NCBI GenBank assembly: GCA_002482775.1 | Contig: DLGQ01000061.1 | Coordinates: 370-64,369, forward strand | Length of the DNA stretch: 64,000 bases | Reading direction: 5' to 3' | Source: Flavobacteriales bacterium UBA7690 | GTDB taxonomy: Bacteria; Bacteroidota; Bacteroidia; Flavobacteriales_F; PHOS-HE28 | Shown here: positions 26,197-35,872 of the stretch, piece by piece | Numbering within the stretch: position 1 is the first letter of the stretch | Layout of the letters: the number at the start of each line of letters is the position of its first letter | The notes under the pieces: generated by a model | What the model was told of the DNA's origin: nothing | Seen by the model: the letters and a program-made list of their open reading frames with translations, nothing else | Databases searched by the model: none | Translations under genes and position numbers: made by a program

Positions 26197-27516
26197 TCAG
26201 CGTACGGAGCGGATGCGCCAGAAAGTGAGCATGCCCTCCATCATCATACGGAAGTTGACACGGGTCCTGGCAGTGAAGAGGTCCACCAAGAAGATACTTA
26301 CGAGGAACGAGATCAAGGTGGACCAGATGGCACCGTAGGAATGCATCGTGGGGATCAGCAAGATGTTGAGCCCGATGTTGATGACCGCACCGAGCACAGA
26401 GGTGACCAGCGAGAACTTGAACAGGCTCTCATTGGTGATGAAGCTGCCTTTGGCCACACCCATATAGGCGAACACCAGGCGGAACGCGAAGAGCGACAAC
26501 AAGTGCCCCGCCTCCTTGAACTCGTCGCCATACAAGAACACGATCACCCATTCCCCTAAGAAGAAAAGCGGGATCGCGGTGACCAGGTACAGCAGGAACA
26601 TCAACCGGTACTGGTTGGTCACCCGTTGTTTGTAGAGTTCCACATCCTGTATGCGCGCGCGGGCAATAGCTGGGGCGAGTGACAACTGAAGGATCACCGG
26701 CAGGAACGCCATGGCTTCGATCATCTTCACCGCTACGGAGTACTGCCCCACTTCCACGTTCGCCGCCTGCTCACCTAAGGTGTTGCGAAGGATATCGAAG
26801 ATCATCACCTGATCGATCTTCAACTGGGCCTGTAGTGCGAAGCCGTACACGAGCATGGGCCACGACTGATCCAAGATGTAACGCGCCATGCGCCAAGTGG
26901 GCTTCCACGAACGCATGCGCAACCCGTAGCGCTTGTAGAACCAGAGATAAAGACCTGTGTAGAAGATGATCTCCAACACCGCTGCATAGGCGAACCAGAC
27001 CAGCGGCGCGCCATAATACACCAGCAACAACCGGTACGCCGAGCTGATCACCGTGCTGATGATGTTCACCTTGGCCGATGTCTTGCCTTCCACCTGTGCC
27101 AGGAAGTAGTACTCGATCACCGTGGACCACTTGAAGAGCTCGGCCGAAGCCATGATCATGACCAACATGATCATCATGCCGTCCAGGCTCTTCGCGAAGC
27201 AGAAAATGACCAAAGAGAGGACGAGCAGTATGCCGCCGATCAGCTTGATCATGGCACTGCTTCCAAGCAACTCGTCCCGACGTTCAGGATGCCGCACCAA
27301 GTCGCGCGAGATCACTTCATTCGCACCGAGCGAAGTGAGCACGGCGGCTATGCTCACCAGCGCCAACGCATAGTTGAGCTGGCCGATGCGCTCCACGCCC
27401 AAGTATCGCCCCACCACGATCGTGGTACCCATGATGAGGACGAGCCTCAACACCCGGTCCACGAAGAGCCAGGAGAAATTCTTGAAGTACTTCTGGAACC
27501 CCTCGGACTTGAACAT
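26197..27516 (-). CDS. Oligosaccharide flippase (Wzx-like)
   Basis: This 439-residue protein of the MOP superfamily has about twelve transmembrane helices. It opens with SWLFVDRVLRLVLIMGTTIVVGRYLG, then SLGANEVISRDLVRHPE, both typical of polysaccharide flippases. It would flip undecaprenyl-linked repeat units from the cytoplasmic to the periplasmic face for polymerisation. It sits 14 nt after the tyrosine kinase gene, in line with the Wzx/Wzy pathway. Confidence 0.88.
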   Translation of the reverse strand: MFKSEGFQKYFKNFSWLFVDRVLRLVLIMGTTIVVGRYLGVERIGQLNYALALVSIAAVLTSLGANEVISRDLVRHPERRDELLGSSAMIKLIGGILLVLSLVIFCFAKSLDGMMIMLVMIMASAELFKWSTVIEYYFLAQVEGKTSAKVNIISTVISSAYRLLLVYYGAPLVWFAYAAVLEIIFYTGLYLWFYKRYGLRMRSWKPTWRMARYILDQSWPMLVYGFALQAQLKIDQVMIFDILRNTLGEQAANVEVGQYSVAVKMIEAMAFLPVILQLSLAPAIARARIQDVELYKQRVTNQYRLMFLLYLVTAIPLFFLGEWVIVFLYGDEFKEAGHLLSLFAFRLVFAYMGVAKGSFITNESLFKFSLVTSVLGAVINIGLNILLIPTMHSYGAIWSTLISFLVSIFLVDLFTARTRVNFRMMMEGMLTFWRIRSVR

Positions 27517-27530
27517 GCCTAGCTCTCGGA

Positions 27531-29867
27531 CTACTTGGTGTAGTAGCCGTAACCGTCGCCACCTTGGCTCTTCACATCGTTGAACAACAGATCCACGTTG
27601 CGGGCCTTGTTCTCCGCTACCATCTCGTTGATCATACGCAGGGCACTGCGGCCGGTCTTGCCTTCACGCACCACGTAGAGCGAAACGTCCACGTGTTGCA
27701 TCAGGAGCACGTATTCGCTCACCAAGCCCAACGGTGAAGCATCCACCACCACATGGTCGTATCGGCCACGTAAAGAAGTGATGAGTTCGGCCATCCGTGG
27801 GCTTTCGGCAAGGTCCAACGGGTTGGGCGGAATGGGTCCTGCGGTGATCACATCAAGGCCCGGAACATCCGTGCGTTGGATCAGCTTGTCCAACGAAGCT
27901 TCACCGATGAGCCATGTGGAAAGGCCTTGCCCCTCCTGCATCTCCAGCATCTTGGCCACGTTGGGTCGGCGCATATCGGCATCCACCAGGATCGTTCGCT
28001 TACCCGCTTGTGCCATCACCGTTGCCAGGTTCACCGCACAGAAGGTCTTGCCTTCACCGCTGGAAGAGGACGTGAAGCCGATCACCTGGCGGGCGCTGTT
28101 CGCGTTGAGGTATTGAAGGTTGACACGCGCCGTACGGAACGATTCGGCCAGCAACGATTTGGGTTCGTCCGCTGACACACGTTTGCGTTTGCTCGCCGGG
28201 ATCGTGGCAAGTACAGGCAACTTGCTCACGCGTTTCAATTCATCCACATCGTCGATACGATCGCGGACCAGGTCACGCAGGAGGATGAACCCGATCGGGA
28301 TGAAGAGCCCCAAGATGAACGCGCCACCCAACACCGTACCCTTGCTCGGTGATACAGGCTTGAAACCACGCATCCGAGCGGTGTCCACAATGGACTTGTC
28401 CACCTGATCACTGGCGATGGCGATGCCCGCTTCGGCACGCTTCTCCATCAAGTAATTGTAGAGGTTATCGCTCAGGTTGAACTTCCGTTCGATGTTCACC
28501 AATTGACGTTCATTCTCCGGGATCTGGTTGTACTGGTAGTTCGTACGCCCCAGACGCGAGTTGATATCGCCCAAGCTGATATCCGCTTGCTCCACCAGGC
28601 CTTCTGCGGTCTGCGCCAAGGATGAAGTGAGGTTCTTGATCTTGCGCTCCATGGCCACAACGGTCGGGTTGTTCCTTGGGCCGGTGCTCAAATTCATGGC
28701 CGCTAGATCCGCGGACAGCCGTGTGATCTCGATCACCAGGTTGTTCAGAACAGGATCGTCGATGCCGGAAGAGGATGGTGCCGGAACGTTGCGCAGGTCC
28801 GAGGACGAGCGGATCTTGTCCAATACGGATGCGCAGTAGTTGCGACGACGGACGAGCAGTGAGCGTTCATCCTCCAACCGACTACGTTCTTGGAAGAGCG
28901 CTTCAGACGTACCCGCTGCGGTCATCATACCACCGCTTACCCCACGGAACTTCTGCATGCTCCCTTCCACTTTCTCCAAAGTATCGGACACCGTACCGAT
29001 CTGCTTGTCGATGAAGCCGATGGTGCGTTTGCCCTTCTCCTGCTGCTTCTCCAGCTCGAAGTCGATGTAGGTCTCCATCAACTTGTTCAGGAACGCCTGC
29101 CCCTTCTCCACTACTTCGGTCTGGATTGTGAGGGTGACGATGTTGCTCTCATCGCTCAACGGCGCCGCCATGGTCATGGCCCGGTAACCGATCACCAGGT
29201 CCTGCAAGCTGTTCAACACGAAATGGTAGGTCGTGTTCTTCTCGTAGATGCGATCCTCGGGGAAACTGATCTTGAAGCTCAAGTGGTCGCCTACGAACAT
29301 GGAGTCCATCGGCACCGTTTGATCTATATCGTACACCGGAAGCGACTGATCCAGCACCTCCTGCGTTTGCACATTGTAGAGGCGTACGTTCTTCCCCTTG
29401 GCCGTTACTCGGTAGGTTCCTGCCGTTCGATCGAGTTCCACATACACCGGAACGTCGATCACCTGTACGGCCATGCTATCCAGCTTCACGAAGAAAGGCG
29501 GATACTGGTAGCGCTCTTGCTTCTTGAAGAAGCTGGTGGCGTAGTAGGTGATGCCGAAACCCAGCCGCTGGAGCGTACTGGTCATGATCTTATTGGAGGT
29601 CAAGATGGCCATGTTGTCCTCCAGATCCGCGCCATTGCTCAGGTACGAGGTGCCCTTGATGAATTCGGCACTCTCGCTGTATCCCGTGCGTTTCTTCTCA
29701 CCCAAGAGCATCACGGAGCTCACATCGAATTTCTTCGGCGTGGTCTTCAAGTAGAAGACCCCGGCGGCGAGCGCGATGGGCAGGGTGATCAGGAACCACC
29801 ACCACTTCGAACGGATCTTGCGGAAGATCGCACGCAGGTCGATGGTGTCTGCTGATGGAGCGCTCAT
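27531..29867 (-). CDS. wzc: Polysaccharide co-polymerase/tyrosine autokinase
   Basis: This 778-residue inner-membrane protein has an N-terminal Wzz-like domain between a helix at about 30-50 and a second helix at about 510-530. A coiled-coil region precedes the cytoplasmic BY-kinase domain, which has Walker A SSSGEGKTFCAVNLA, Walker A' VDADMRRPN and Walker B DHVVVDASPLG. The C-terminus has a short tyrosine cluster GYGYY, fewer than in E. coli Wzc. It controls chain length and export together with Wza. The ATG at 29867 overlaps the wza stop as TGATG. Confidence 0.93.
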   Translation of the reverse strand: MSAPSADTIDLRAIFRKIRSKWWWFLITLPIALAAGVFYLKTTPKKFDVSSVMLLGEKKRTGYSESAEFIKGTSYLSNGADLEDNMAILTSNKIMTSTLQRLGFGITYYATSFFKKQERYQYPPFFVKLDSMAVQVIDVPVYVELDRTAGTYRVTAKGKNVRLYNVQTQEVLDQSLPVYDIDQTVPMDSMFVGDHLSFKISFPEDRIYEKNTTYHFVLNSLQDLVIGYRAMTMAAPLSDESNIVTLTIQTEVVEKGQAFLNKLMETYIDFELEKQQEKGKRTIGFIDKQIGTVSDTLEKVEGSMQKFRGVSGGMMTAAGTSEALFQERSRLEDERSLLVRRRNYCASVLDKIRSSSDLRNVPAPSSSGIDDPVLNNLVIEITRLSADLAAMNLSTGPRNNPTVVAMERKIKNLTSSLAQTAEGLVEQADISLGDINSRLGRTNYQYNQIPENERQLVNIERKFNLSDNLYNYLMEKRAEAGIAIASDQVDKSIVDTARMRGFKPVSPSKGTVLGGAFILGLFIPIGFILLRDLVRDRIDDVDELKRVSKLPVLATIPASKRKRVSADEPKSLLAESFRTARVNLQYLNANSARQVIGFTSSSSGEGKTFCAVNLATVMAQAGKRTILVDADMRRPNVAKMLEMQEGQGLSTWLIGEASLDKLIQRTDVPGLDVITAGPIPPNPLDLAESPRMAELITSLRGRYDHVVVDASPLGLVSEYVLLMQHVDVSLYVVREGKTGRSALRMINEMVAENKARNVDLLFNDVKSQGGDGYGYYTK

Positions 29868-30649
29868 CACTTGTTGCTATTGATGGAATTGATCACCAAC
29901 ACGGCCACCGTGGCGGCACTGAGCAAGGTACCCAGCAGTTCCAGGTTCAAACGGCCCGGGCGCGCGCTCAAAGCGGGTACATAGACGATGTCGTTCGGGA
30001 GCAGGTAATAGTACTCCGAACTGAGCACTTTGGTGTCCGATAGGTCCACGTACAGCGCCTGGACCCCGCGATCGCTCTGTCGCATCAGCGTGATGTGCGA
30101 TTTGTCCGCGAACTCGTTCGGCCCACCGGCCATGGCCAGCGCATCCAGAATGGTGATCTGGTTGTTGTAAACCTGGTATGCACCGGCGCGGTCAACGGCT
30201 CCAAGCACGCTTAAGCGCCAGTTCACCATCTTCAGGATCACCGTGGCGTTGGTGAAGAACTCGTTGATCTTGCGTTGCACCAGCTCCTGCGCTTCGCCAA
30301 CAGTAAGGCCTTGCACCTTGATCTTGCCCACCGTGGGAAGTTGCACCTGCCCGTTCTTGTCCACCGAGTAGCCGTTCACGTACATGGCGGCATCGGTCAC
30401 CATGGCACCGCTACCCTGGCTCTCCACGTTGAAGAACTTGCTGGTGGCATCGTCCAACCCCATCACGCGGATGGAGAGCACGTCGTTCACCTGGAGCCGG
30501 TATTCGAACTTGCGGTTCTCGAACAACTTGCTGGAGCCGTTGCTCAGCGAAGGGTCGTTCAAGTAGTTCAGTGACTTACGGCCGATACAGCCACTCGACA
30601 ACAACAGCACCAGGCCGATGGCCAGCACCCCTGCGTTCCTTTCGCTCAT
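29867..30649 (-). CDS. wza: Polysaccharide export outer-membrane lipoprotein
   Basis: This 260-residue protein has a lipoprotein signal with lipobox LSSGC. A poly-export domain opens with YRLQVNDVLSIRVMGLDD and an SLBB-like segment shows VLGAVDRAGAYQVYNNQITILDALAMAGG. A hydrophobic C-terminal helix (LLSAATVAVLVINS) is typical of Bacteroidota Wza. A longer frame reaches 30784, but only the ATG at 30649 places the signal peptide correctly. It leads the operon wza-wzc-wzx-GT and probably Wzy. Confidence 0.92.
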   Translation of the reverse strand: MSERNAGVLAIGLVLLLSSGCIGRKSLNYLNDPSLSNGSSKLFENRKFEYRLQVNDVLSIRVMGLDDATSKFFNVESQGSGAMVTDAAMYVNGYSVDKNGQVQLPTVGKIKVQGLTVGEAQELVQRKINEFFTNATVILKMVNWRLSVLGAVDRAGAYQVYNNQITILDALAMAGGPNEFADKSHITLMRQSDRGVQALYVDLSDTKVLSSEYYYLLPNDIVYVPALSARPGRLNLELLGTLLSAATVAVLVINSINSNK

Positions 30650-30746
30650 CCGTTCGCTTTTATGGCCTCCGTACCCGTTGCGGCGTTCCCCGTTCAAAAG
30701 CGCGGGAGAGGCCGCGAAAATTCCGCCTTGGGCTTGGAGGCAAGGC

Positions 30747-30754
30747 CAAAGATA
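30747..30754 (-). promoter_or_regulatory. Candidate -7 box of the wza-wzc operon
   Basis: TATCTTTG on the minus strand fits TAnnTTTG, about 98 nt upstream of the wza ATG. No TTG at the expected distance upstream is seen. Confidence 0.4.
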
Positions 30755-30784
30755 CGTGGGAGGGGCCGGTGTGGTTACACCCAT

Positions 30785-30818
30785 GAAAAAAGGCCCTCCG
30801 CAACGCGGAGAGCCTTTT
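30785..30818. terminator. Bidirectional terminator, probably the original tRNA-Glu terminator
   Basis: GGCCCTCCGC pairs with GCGGAGAGCC across an AAC loop, with one mismatch, and the stem is flanked by A-tract and T-tract (GAAAAAAGG...CCTTTTC). It lies just outside the left attachment repeat, where the 3' flank of tRNA-Glu would have been before the island inserted. Confidence 0.75.
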
Positions 30819-30825
30819 CAACCTA

Positions 30826-30840
30826 TGTAGCCCGTAGGGG
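30826..30840. repeat. Left attachment repeat of the island
   Basis: TGTAGCCCGTAGGGG, an exact copy of 63656-63670. It is all that remains of the tRNA-Glu 3' end on this side; the sequence beyond it on the island side is unrelated to a tRNA. Confidence 0.85.
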
Positions 30841-30956
30841 GCTAGCGGACTACTACCCTGCCTTTCCCGCAACCTACACCCACCACCTTAAACCTCGGCA
30901 AGCCATTGTCACCACTGGGGAAGAAAGAGAAGACCAAGAAAGGGTAAGAGCAAGGA

Positions 30957-30979
30957 AAACCGACAACGGAACCGACAAC
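30957..30979. repeat. Two candidate integrase arm-binding sites (left)
   Basis: AACCGACAAC occurs at 30958-30967 and 30970-30979, 12 bp apart, about 120 bp inside the left repeat. The same 10-mer occurs once at 63591-63600, 56 bp inside the right repeat and in the same orientation. That arrangement fits lambda-type arm sites but is inferred. Confidence 0.5.
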
Positions 30980-31035
30980 CGTTCGTTGTTCCCGGTAACT
31001 TGCGCCGTCGCGTAGCACCCCCTAATAGCTACCCC

Positions 31036-32343
31036 ATGCCTAAGTACAACTTCAACCTCCGGAACGGCACCGCTGAAGGTGCCACACCCGTCAACTTCAT
31101 CATCCGTTGGAACAACCGCCGTCTGGTCTACCCCAGTGGGGAATGCATCCCCCCTATCCACTGGTGTAGCGCCAAGGACCAGCGGAATCATCAGCGTGCG
31201 AAACAAACCAAGGCCTTCCCTGAATACCCCGAGTTCAACGAACGGTTGGAAGCCCTGTTGAGCACCGCGAAAGCGACATTCCGGCAATTTGCCCTGCAGA
31301 ACGGTCGAGATCCTGAGATGGACGAGTTGAAAGCAGCCCTGGACCTGGCTACCGGACGAACACAAACCCGGCGGGTTGACCTGCTCAGCTTCGCGGCCGC
31401 CTACATCGAAAGCGAGGAAGGTCATTTCAACAATGAGCGGAAGACGCTCTTTCACAAGGCCACCCGTAGTCGATTTCGCGTCACCCTGGAACTGCTCCAT
31501 GATTACGTGGCGCAGAAGGATCAGCGCTCCAATGCTAGACCTGTTCAGTTCAATTCCATCGATCCGGAGTTCGTTGCAGGGTTCAGCGTTTTCTTGACCA
31601 AGTCCAAAGGGTTCGCCGCCAACACCGTGGTGAAATACGGCCGAACCCTCCGCCTCTTCCTTCGACGCGCCAAGGAAGCAGGCCATGAGGTGAACGACCA
31701 GGTCTTCAGCAAGCGCCTCGCATTGAAAGAGGAACCCAGCGACCAGATCTACCTGACCGATGCAGATCTGGATGCCTTCTACAAGCTGAACCTCGCCGCA
31801 CAACCTAGGCTCGAACGCGCGCGCGACCTGTTCATCGTGGGCGCGTGGACCGGACTCCGATTTGGGGACCTCAGTCGAGTGCGCCCTGAGCACATCGAAG
31901 GTGACCGGCTACGTGTAACTACCTCCAAGACCGGCAAACAGGTTGTGCTACCGCTCCATCCGTGCGTCCGCGCTATCATGGCGAAGTATGACGGTCAGAT
32001 ACCGTCAGGTATCTCCAACCAAAAGCAGAACGATTATCTCAAGGAAGCAGCCGCCCAAGTTCCCGCCCTACAGGCCAGAGTGATGATCGGTGGCACTGTC
32101 GCGGGAATACGGAATGAGGTCAGCCGTTTCAAGTGGGAGATGGTCACGACTCACACAGCTCGGCGGTCATTCGCCTCCAATTTGTACCGGAAGGGGATCC
32201 CAGCACGCACGATCATGCAGGTAACCGGACACACGACCGAGCAGGCGTTCATGCGCTACATCCGCCTTAACTCCGAGGAACACATGGACATCATCGCGGC
32301 TTCAGACCTGTTCCAGCCCAACGGAATGCTAAAGGCCGTGTGA
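31036..32343 (+). CDS. Tyrosine-type site-specific integrase
   Basis: This 435-residue tyrosine recombinase has an N-terminal arm-binding and SAM-like part, with phage_int_SAM-like FVAGFSVFLTKSKGFAANTVVKYGRTL. The catalytic domain has Arg I in AWTGLRFGDL, a Lys in SKTGKQVVLPL, the HTARRSFASNL box with His and Arg II, the second box TGHTTEQAF and the nucleophile Tyr in RYIRLNSEEH. All core residues are present, so it may be active. Bacteroidota mobile-element integrases have this length. A start at 31000 is possible, but MPKYNFNLRNG is the usual beginning. It would integrate the island into tRNA-Glu. Confidence 0.93.
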   Translation: MPKYNFNLRNGTAEGATPVNFIIRWNNRRLVYPSGECIPPIHWCSAKDQRNHQRAKQTKAFPEYPEFNERLEALLSTAKATFRQFALQNGRDPEMDELKAALDLATGRTQTRRVDLLSFAAAYIESEEGHFNNERKTLFHKATRSRFRVTLELLHDYVAQKDQRSNARPVQFNSIDPEFVAGFSVFLTKSKGFAANTVVKYGRTLRLFLRRAKEAGHEVNDQVFSKRLALKEEPSDQIYLTDADLDAFYKLNLAAQPRLERARDLFIVGAWTGLRFGDLSRVRPEHIEGDRLRVTTSKTGKQVVLPLHPCVRAIMAKYDGQIPSGISNQKQNDYLKEAAAQVPALQARVMIGGTVAGIRNEVSRFKWEMVTTHTARRSFASNLYRKGIPARTIMQVTGHTTEQAFMRYIRLNSEEHMDIIAASDLFQPNGMLKAV

Positions 32344-32347
32344 AGCG

Positions 32348-33196
32348 ATGCCAAGCAGCACCCGCATACCAGCAGATGTAGAGCAGAAATGGGCACTCGT
32401 CAACCTTGGCCAGACAATTTCGACTTTGGGGCCACACCTTGCATTCAAGGTGGTACGGGAGTACATCTTCAAGGCGCTTGATGACGATTACGCTGAGAGT
32501 ATTGAGCATGCCCTCTACGAAGAGGGCTCCGCGAACGGCACCTTCCCACGTCATCCATGGGGCCAGCCAGCTCCAGACGAGGCAGCGCGGCACGAGATCA
32601 AGGCAAAAGTTGAACGACTCGTGGATCAGCGATATGTTCCCATTCTTCCTGCGCTCCACGCCTATGTGATGGAGCATCGAGAAAATCCTTTGGTAGCTGC
32701 TAAACTCAGCTGGCTAGTGGACGAAATCGAGCCGTTAGGCGGGGAGAGTGGTCGAGGTTACTACAACAGCCGACACGAAGCTGAGGAATTCCACGGGTGG
32801 ATGCCAGGCTTCCGTCACCGACACTGGCCAACCCTTTACGATGCACTACTGAGCATCTTGGACAGCTTACACATCGACCGACCTGCGCAGACCCCTAGGG
32901 CTCTGCAAAAGATCCGCTGGAAAGGATCTGGCTCGCTTCTCGCCTATCTGCTGACCGAGCTCATCGAAGCAGAATACATAGTGCCTCCCAATGAACGACC
33001 ACGTGCAAGGGGGGAAGGCAGCCGTGCTGCGGTTGGCAAAGCTGTTTACGAGATTTTCGATATACGCGGCGAAGACGACCAACCAGTGAGCCTGAACCAC
33101 TTTGTTTCGCTCATGCGCCCCAATAGTCCGGACAGAACCCCACGTCCCGACCTATTCCGCATCAGGAGTCAAAGCTCTACTGACACACCCACGTAG
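32348..33196 (+). CDS. RteC-like protein of mobile elements, function unknown
   Basis: This 282-residue protein lies 4 nt after the integrase gene. The N-terminal two thirds is unfamiliar. The C-terminal part, IRWKGSGSLLAYLLTELIE followed by EYI, resembles the end of RteC-type and related regulators of Bacteroidota mobile elements. In those proteins a KW-G-S pattern precedes a helical segment. It is probably a regulator of excision or copy state, but I cannot assign a function from sequence. Confidence 0.5.
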   Translation: MPSSTRIPADVEQKWALVNLGQTISTLGPHLAFKVVREYIFKALDDDYAESIEHALYEEGSANGTFPRHPWGQPAPDEAARHEIKAKVERLVDQRYVPILPALHAYVMEHRENPLVAAKLSWLVDEIEPLGGESGRGYYNSRHEAEEFHGWMPGFRHRHWPTLYDALLSILDSLHIDRPAQTPRALQKIRWKGSGSLLAYLLTELIEAEYIVPPNERPRARGEGSRAAVGKAVYEIFDIRGEDDQPVSLNHFVSLMRPNSPDRTPRPDLFRIRSQSSTDTPT

Positions 33197-33261
33197 GTGT
33201 CACGTGGGATGACCCAGCTTTCCGTGTATGGTCCTTTGGAGCCCAATTCGACCAAGCTCCG

Positions 33262-33558
33262 ATGGATCAACCTATTGTTCTCTCACCTCTGCCCTTAGCA
33301 GTCCTTGTAGAGGAGATCGCACGCGCCGTCCGTGCAGAAATGGACGCAGCCCCAAAAGCTGGATGTGCTCCACCCGAAGAACTGCTATCCCGACAGGAGG
33401 CGGCCGCACTGCTCGGCATTACTCTTCCTACGCTGCGAGACTACACCAACCGTGGATTGGTGACCGGGTACCGCATCGGCACCAGGGTGCGCTACAAGCG
33501 TTCGGAGGTTATCGATGGCCTACAAGCTATTCGCACATCGAAGAACCACAGGAAGTAA
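33262..33558 (+). CDS. Excisionase-like helix-turn-helix protein
   Basis: This 98-residue protein has a C-terminal winged/HTH_17 DNA-binding domain with LLSRQEAAALLGITLPTLRDY and a basic wing GYRIGTRVRYKRSEV. This is the pattern of excisionase-family proteins that bind near attachment sites and steer integrase towards excision. The N-terminal 40 residues are Pro/Ala-rich. It lies 66 nt after the RteC-like gene and close to the integrase, as expected for Xis. Confidence 0.78.
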   Translation: MDQPIVLSPLPLAVLVEEIARAVRAEMDAAPKAGCAPPEELLSRQEAAALLGITLPTLRDYTNRGLVTGYRIGTRVRYKRSEVIDGLQAIRTSKNHRK

Positions 33559-33717
33559 AGGCATCCATCGCGGAAGGCGCAGTCAAAGAACCTGTCAATC
33601 AGTTCCTTGAGACAAGGGAATTGGGTAACAAACAGGGGTTCTTGACTTCCGAGAACGTCCGAAAATTGGCCTTTTCACGCCTATTCGTGGCACTCGGCTG
33701 TCCAGAGCCATCTCCAA

Positions 33718-34971
33718 ATGATCGACGGGATCCGTGCGTACCTCAACGAGCGTGATGGGCAACACCTCCGGGCACATCCGCTCCTGACATGGCGCCTGAA
33801 GGGTCTCAACCGGCAAGGACATCCTACCTACGAGGCCAGTTGGAAGGGCTTCTTATTCAAAGCCGATGAAACACGTTGCACCCAGCTCCGTGGGTCTCTT
33901 CACAAGTATTTCCACGACGGTAAGAACTGGACGGACTTCACCCGTGAGCAAGTCGGGGAAGCGATCGTACGCCTGTGCCATTCCCTAGGGCTACACCCGA
34001 ACCGTTTCAAACTTGGTAATGTCGAGGTGGCTGTGAATATCGAGCCCCCGAGTACAGCGCTGGAAGTGCTCGCGGCCATCGTACTCCACAAAACCTCGGC
34101 CGCAACATCTCAACATTCCGGTCGCAGCCTCCTCATTGAGCACGACGCGTTCCAGTTCAAGATCTACGATAAGGGCCAACACTGCCGTCTGTCTCGTGAA
34201 CTTTTACGGGTGGAGGTGTCCGTGAATAAAATGAGGGCGGTCGCGGGGTCCCGCTCGTGGACGTTAGCGGACCTTTTGCACCAAGGCACATGGGACGCCC
34301 TCAGCGCTTACCTGGGGCGCCGGTGTGACGAGCTGCTTATCGCAGAATTTATCCCGCCTCCTGCCGAGCTATCACCTGCCGACGTTCAACTTTGGGTGAA
34401 TGCGGGAAGTTCCGCGTATTGGTTGGGCCTGACCAAGCAACGCAGGAGTGAGCGCCGCAAGCGGCTCACTTGCCTATACGAGACGTATGTACCCAACCCG
34501 TTAAAAGCGGCCATGTGCGCCTCCGTTCAAGCGAAGCTCAGCGAACTGAACACACCTTGTCCGACGGACGTTTACACCGATGGGGCCACCGACCTCACCT
34601 ATGACCTGCCTCGGACTTTTACACCGGTGGGCAATCTCCCAGACGGTATTCAGGAAGAGAGTGTACGGACCACTACACACCTTGTGATTAACGGTGTAGA
34701 AGTCCTACACCCTGTTCCACCGCCTGGGGAGCCACGGGTATGCCATACCTGCGGAAAGGACATCGGCCATCAACGCCCTGATTCAAAGTATTGCAGTGAG
34801 ACGTTCTCTGGCCGCGATGGTAAGAGTTGTCGAAACCGCGCTAGCAACGCAACGCGAGGGCTACGCAAGCTCGAACAGAAGGGCCCTTCATTGTTTGACC
34901 CGCATCCTTACTTGCGCGGATCCTTAGGTCTCCCCCGAAGACGCGCTCCGGGTCCTAATCCCGACCCGTAG
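33718..34971 (+). CDS. Putative replication-initiation (Rep-like) protein with zinc ribbon
   Basis: This 417-residue protein begins MIDGIRAYLNER, like phage/plasmid gene II/X-type replication proteins. It has FKIYDKGQHC followed by LLRVEVSVNKM, another pattern of that group. A C-terminal zinc-ribbon-like part contains CHTCGKDIGHQ, KYCSETF and GKSCRN. It may start rolling-circle replication of the excised island. No HUH motif was clearly seen, so the call is tentative. The reading frame is open upstream; the ATG at 33718 matches the family start. Confidence 0.4.
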   Translation: MIDGIRAYLNERDGQHLRAHPLLTWRLKGLNRQGHPTYEASWKGFLFKADETRCTQLRGSLHKYFHDGKNWTDFTREQVGEAIVRLCHSLGLHPNRFKLGNVEVAVNIEPPSTALEVLAAIVLHKTSAATSQHSGRSLLIEHDAFQFKIYDKGQHCRLSRELLRVEVSVNKMRAVAGSRSWTLADLLHQGTWDALSAYLGRRCDELLIAEFIPPPAELSPADVQLWVNAGSSAYWLGLTKQRRSERRKRLTCLYETYVPNPLKAAMCASVQAKLSELNTPCPTDVYTDGATDLTYDLPRTFTPVGNLPDGIQEESVRTTTHLVINGVEVLHPVPPPGEPRVCHTCGKDIGHQRPDSKYCSETFSGRDGKSCRNRASNATRGLRKLEQKGPSLFDPHPYLRGSLGLPRRRAPGPNPDP

Positions 34972-35242
34972 TATTGCCCTTAGGGTAAAGCCGGAAGCAT
35001 CCGTGCGCATGCTTGAGTGCGATTCCGCCCTAACACATTCCCACATTTATTGCACACCTCTACAGCCTTTGGTTGTCCTTGTCGATGCACTTCGGGCATG
35101 AATGCCCGTACCTGCAAAGTGTGAATATCATCGGTGTAACAACGGTGTAACAGTGGTGGTCCGTGAAATTGGAGGATGCTAACGAGGTCAACTACCCTCC
35201 CCGAAGCCAGACCCAGAAATTGCCGTCTGGAGCAATAACTTC

Positions 35243-35872
35243 TCACCAGTCCGTATCGACCGGCTGCTTTCCGGGCAAGACCTGCCCTTCCATCGCAGCT
35301 CTCATGGTCCCCAACATGAGTTCCTCGTAAGTGTGGATCTGTGGCCAAACTTCTTCCACGCACACTTTGGCCTCATGCTTCGACGGTTCATAATCCGGCT
35401 TGTTCCTGCGGTTGTAGTGACCGGTGCAATAATCCTGACCTGAAAGAATTACGCCGAGGTTGATCGCTGAGGCTACTGCGCCACCCGAAGTAACCAATCG
35501 TGATCCTTCATGGACGAAGTCGTAGAACCTCACCCGGTACCGCCCATCCTTCGTCGATATCTCAACGGAGAACCGCATGGTCCCCTTCCGCATGCCCGAA
35601 CTGGCATGAACATAGGTTTTGTACCGGAAATTCCCCTTACCCACCACCGTGTGAGCGTTGGCATCATCCAACTGTATTACGCTGGCCGCATCCTTAAAGG
35701 CATCCACGAACCATCGCTTGGCAGCCTTGTATAGCTCATCACTAGTCTTGCCCTCAACCTCGACAACCTCGACGCGTTCATAGGGAGTATTTCGATTGGG
35801 CGGCACAGGTTCCTGCCCATAGCCGGGCGACGTAAGAACAGCAGTAAGAAGGGCAAATAAAGGCGTACGCAT
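35243..35872 (-). CDS. Secreted DUF4468 (TBP-like) protein
   Basis: This 209-residue protein has a signal peptide (MRTPLFALLTAVLTSPGYG). Next is a domain typical of DUF4468, with KTSDELYKAAKRWFVDAF, VIQLDDANAHTVVGKGNF and a MRFSVEISTKDGRYRVRFYDF strand pair. These are small exported alpha/beta proteins of Bacteroidota with unknown role. It is the only minus-strand gene in the left half of the island, in a patch of about 1.3 kb with no other gene. Confidence 0.75.
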   Translation of the reverse strand: MRTPLFALLTAVLTSPGYGQEPVPPNRNTPYERVEVVEVEGKTSDELYKAAKRWFVDAFKDAASVIQLDDANAHTVVGKGNFRYKTYVHASSGMRKGTMRFSVEISTKDGRYRVRFYDFVHEGSRLVTSGGAVASAINLGVILSGQDYCTGHYNRRNKPDYEPSKHEAKVCVEEVWPQIHTYEELMLGTMRAAMEGQVLPGKQPVDTDW

